The position numbers and the translations under genes were made by a program. 64,000 nucleotides of DNA from Paludibacteraceae bacterium. GTDB taxonomy: Bacteria; Bacteroidota; Bacteroidia; Bacteroidales; Paludibacteraceae. A model generated the notes under the pieces. The model had not been told where the DNA came from and ran no database searches. It saw only the letters and a program-made list of their open reading frames with translations. The stretch lies in the NCBI GenBank assembly GCA_024401555.1, contig JAKSKV010000002.1, positions 62,001-126,000 of the forward strand, in the 5' to 3' direction. Below are positions 62,508 to 64,000 of this stretch, piece by piece (within the stretch, counting starts at the first letter, position 1; each line of letters starts with the position of its first letter).

Positions 62508-63560
62508 CTATTCTTGATTATTTAATTTTTCCTGTAACTCCTTTATCTGCTTCTGCATATCCATCAACTCCTGACGGAATGTCGGGAAGTTCTTGAAACA
62601 GACATACGCGCGTTGGAACAGATGCGCATCCATGTGAGGATAACCATGGTACATGCCACCTGGTTTCTTAATGGTATTCGAAACGCCACACTTAGCGGCG
62701 AAAACATTGTTGTCCGCAATGGACAAGTGACCAACCACGCCCGATTGACCGCCAAACATACAATGCTTACCGATCTTTGCGGAACCAGCCACACCCGTCA
62801 ACGCAGCCATAACCGTATCCTCACCGACCTCCACATTGTGGGCGATTTGAACAAGATTATCCAACTTAACACCACGACGAATCACTGTGGATCCCATCGT
62901 CGCGCGGTCGACCGTCGTATTTGCGCCGATCTCCACATCATCCTCGATCTTCACATTTCCGATTTGTGGAATCTTGTCGTACTTACCATCTGCGGTAGGG
63001 GCGAATCCGAAACCGTCGGAACCGATTACCGTACCTGCATGAATGGTGCAGTTATTACCGATTTCACAATCCTTGTAAATTTTCACACCCGGATACAAAG
63101 TCACATTGTCACCAATGCGGACATTATCTCCAATGTAAACTTGAGGATAGATCTGTGCGTTCTTACCGATCACTACCCCATCCTCTATGCAAGTATAGGC
63201 GCCCACAAAAGCGCCTTCTCCTAATTTCGCGTTCTCTGATATACAAGCCATCGGAGAGACTCCCACCTTCTTCGGCTTGAAGGTCTCGACCAACTTCAAC
63301 AAAGAAGCCAAAGCCTCATAAGAGTTGGCAACCTTCACCAAAGTAGGTTTCAACTCACGCTCTGGTTCAAAATCCTCATTGACCAAAACAACACTTGCAC
63401 CAGTCGTGTAAATGTATTCAGTGTACTTCGGGTTCGACAAAAAAGTCAAAGTACCCGGTTCACCAGCCTCAATCTTGGAAAAATTAGAAACCTTCACATC
63501 CGGATTTCCAACCACCTTACCCTTAAGGAAGTCCGCGATTTGTTGTGCTGAAAACTCCAT
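62508..63560 (-). CDS. lpxD: UDP-3-O-acylglucosamine N-acyltransferase
   Basis: LpxD adds the second 3-hydroxyacyl chain to UDP-3-O-acyl-glucosamine. The 350-residue product has the N-terminal UDP-binding domain ([33 protein letters not shown]), a left-handed beta-helix ([40 protein letters not shown]) with the catalytic histidine in [16 protein letters not shown] and a C-terminal helix. A -7 box at 63578-63585 suggests that the lpxD-lpxC/fabZ-lpxA-nqr unit starts here, though the HD gene upstream may also be read through. Confidence 0.93.
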   Translation of the reverse strand: MEFSAQQIADFLKGKVVGNPDVKVSNFSKIEAGEPGTLTFLSNPKYTEYIYTTGASVVLVNEDFEPERELKPTLVKVANSYEALASLLKLVETFKPKKVGVSPMACISENAKLGEGAFVGAYTCIEDGVVIGKNAQIYPQVYIGDNVRIGDNVTLYPGVKIYKDCEIGNNCTIHAGTVIGSDGFGFAPTADGKYDKIPQIGNVKIEDDVEIGANTTVDRATMGSTVIRRGVKLDNLVQIAHNVEVGEDTVMAALTGVAGSAKIGKHCMFGGQSGVVGHLSIADNNVFAAKCGVSNTIKKPGGMYHGYPHMDAHLFQRAYVCFKNFPTFRQELMDMQKQIKELQEKLNNQE

Positions 63561-63577
63561 AATAAAATATTTTTATG

Positions 63578-63585
63578 CAAAAATA
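63578..63585 (-). promoter_or_regulatory. -7 box for lpxD and probably the whole lpx-nqr unit
   Basis: TATTTTTG on the minus strand fits TAnnTTTG, 17 bases before the lpxD ATG, with a TTTT at about the -33 distance. Confidence 0.55.
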
Positions 63586-63661
63586 AAGAATTTCGGTCAG
63601 TAAGAAAATATGTTTGTATAAAACTTTCGTTTTAATGCTATTTTCAATGATTTATTAGAAA

Positions 63662-64000
63662 TCAAAACAAATCATTCTCCTTTACATAACCAAAATAATA
63701 CTTTTTCTCGTGTTTACTGATCAAAGAGAGATTCAGCAAATCGGAAGAGTCGGTTATATCCTTCAGTTCGCCATCCCCGTACAAGACCTTAATGGAATCA
63801 TTCTTGGGGCGATAGGTGTAAGAAGAGACAGGGTGTATGGTCACAAAATACTTGGCCTCAGACTCTGTCAGCCCCAAACGATCCGCCACATGATGGACAA
63901 TCTCCTTCACCTCGCTGCCCATCGGTCTCTTTTCACGTACCTCAATCTTGAATAGTTTGCGGTTCATCAAATTCCTGCAAAGCGTGGAGAGCACCTTATC
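63662..64000 (-). CDS. C-terminal part of an HD-domain phosphohydrolase-like protein (cut by the window edge)
   Basis: The frame is open to the window edge (DKVLSTLCRNLMNRKLFKIE), so the true start lies outside. The visible 110 or so residues match the C-terminal part of the HD-superfamily protein that stands before lpxD in many Bacteroidota: after KLFKIEV come EIVHHVADRLGLTESEAKYF and DLLNLSLISKHEKKYYFGYV. The catalytic HD motif itself is not visible, so the call rests on this tail and on the conserved position upstream of lpxD. Confidence 0.65.
   Translation of the reverse strand, partial: DKVLSTLCRNLMNRKLFKIEVREKRPMGSEVKEIVHHVADRLGLTESEAKYFVTIHPVSSYTYRPKNDSIKVLYGDGELKDITDSSDLLNLSLISKHEKKYYFGYVKENDLF

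Overview
The window looks like a chromosomal piece of a Bacteroidota genome, most likely order Bacteroidales. Evidence: many genes are preceded by the Bacteroidota -7 box TAnnTTTG (cases at dapA, purM, the CotH gene, prfA, rubrerythrin, lpxD and a glycoside hydrolase) and lack clear Shine-Dalgarno sites; lpxC and fabZ are fused; there is a full Na+-NQR operon; one protein carries a type IX secretion C-terminal domain; and a Bacteroidota-type 'putative porin' is present. I see no tRNA, rRNA, CRISPR or insertion sequence.

Left end (1-4.9 kb, minus strand): a decayed, headless Rhs polymorphic-toxin array. The Rhs body is missing. What is left is one Rhs core plus toxin tip broken by a frameshift, remnants of at least two more toxin tips, small membrane or exported genes joined to the toxin tails by ATGA or short overlaps (probable immunity genes), and two tandem paralogous exported proteins. 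Three copies of a 38-bp piece of the Rhs core (3558, 4174, 4811) mark the units. Several reading frames here can be joined by single-base changes, whereas the roughly 45 genes in the rest of the window look intact, so the decay is probably real.

5.1-5.9 kb: tsaB (tRNA t6A synthesis) on the plus strand, ending in a terminator shared with glf.

5.9-36.4 kb, all minus strand: a large surface-glycan (O-antigen, capsule or glycoprotein glycan) cluster. It holds nucleotide-sugar genes (rmlB, a Ugd-type dehydrogenase, wbpB/wbpD/wbpE for a 2,3-diamino-uronic acid, glf for UDP-Galf), a MenD-like ThDP enzyme paired with an SDR epimerase/dehydratase, many glycosyltransferases (GT2, GT4, GT8-like, GT52-like), acyl- and pyruvyl-transferases, an F420-hydrogenase-beta-like iron-sulfur protein, a Wzx-type flippase, a Wzy/ligase-type polymerase, a membrane-anchored beta-helix protein and a radical SAM/SPASM protein. 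Genes are mostly separated by under 30 bp or overlap. The first glycan gene (wbpE) lies 10 bp after truA, so the dapA promoter may feed the cluster.

36.4-54.4 kb: housekeeping and envelope genes: truA, dapA, a small conserved protein, porin, a YjdF-like membrane protein, purM, a T9SS-exported CotH-family protein, an SMP-30 lipoprotein, prfA, a cysteine synthase, a CDF metal exporter, a CAT-like acetyltransferase, a glycoside hydrolase with CBM6, a DUF5131 protein and rubrerythrin.

54.4-64 kb, minus strand: an HD-domain protein (cut by the window edge), lpxD, lpxC-fabZ, lpxA and then nqrABCDEF only 26 bp downstream, so lipid A synthesis and the sodium-pumping respiratory complex appear to sit in one transcription unit.
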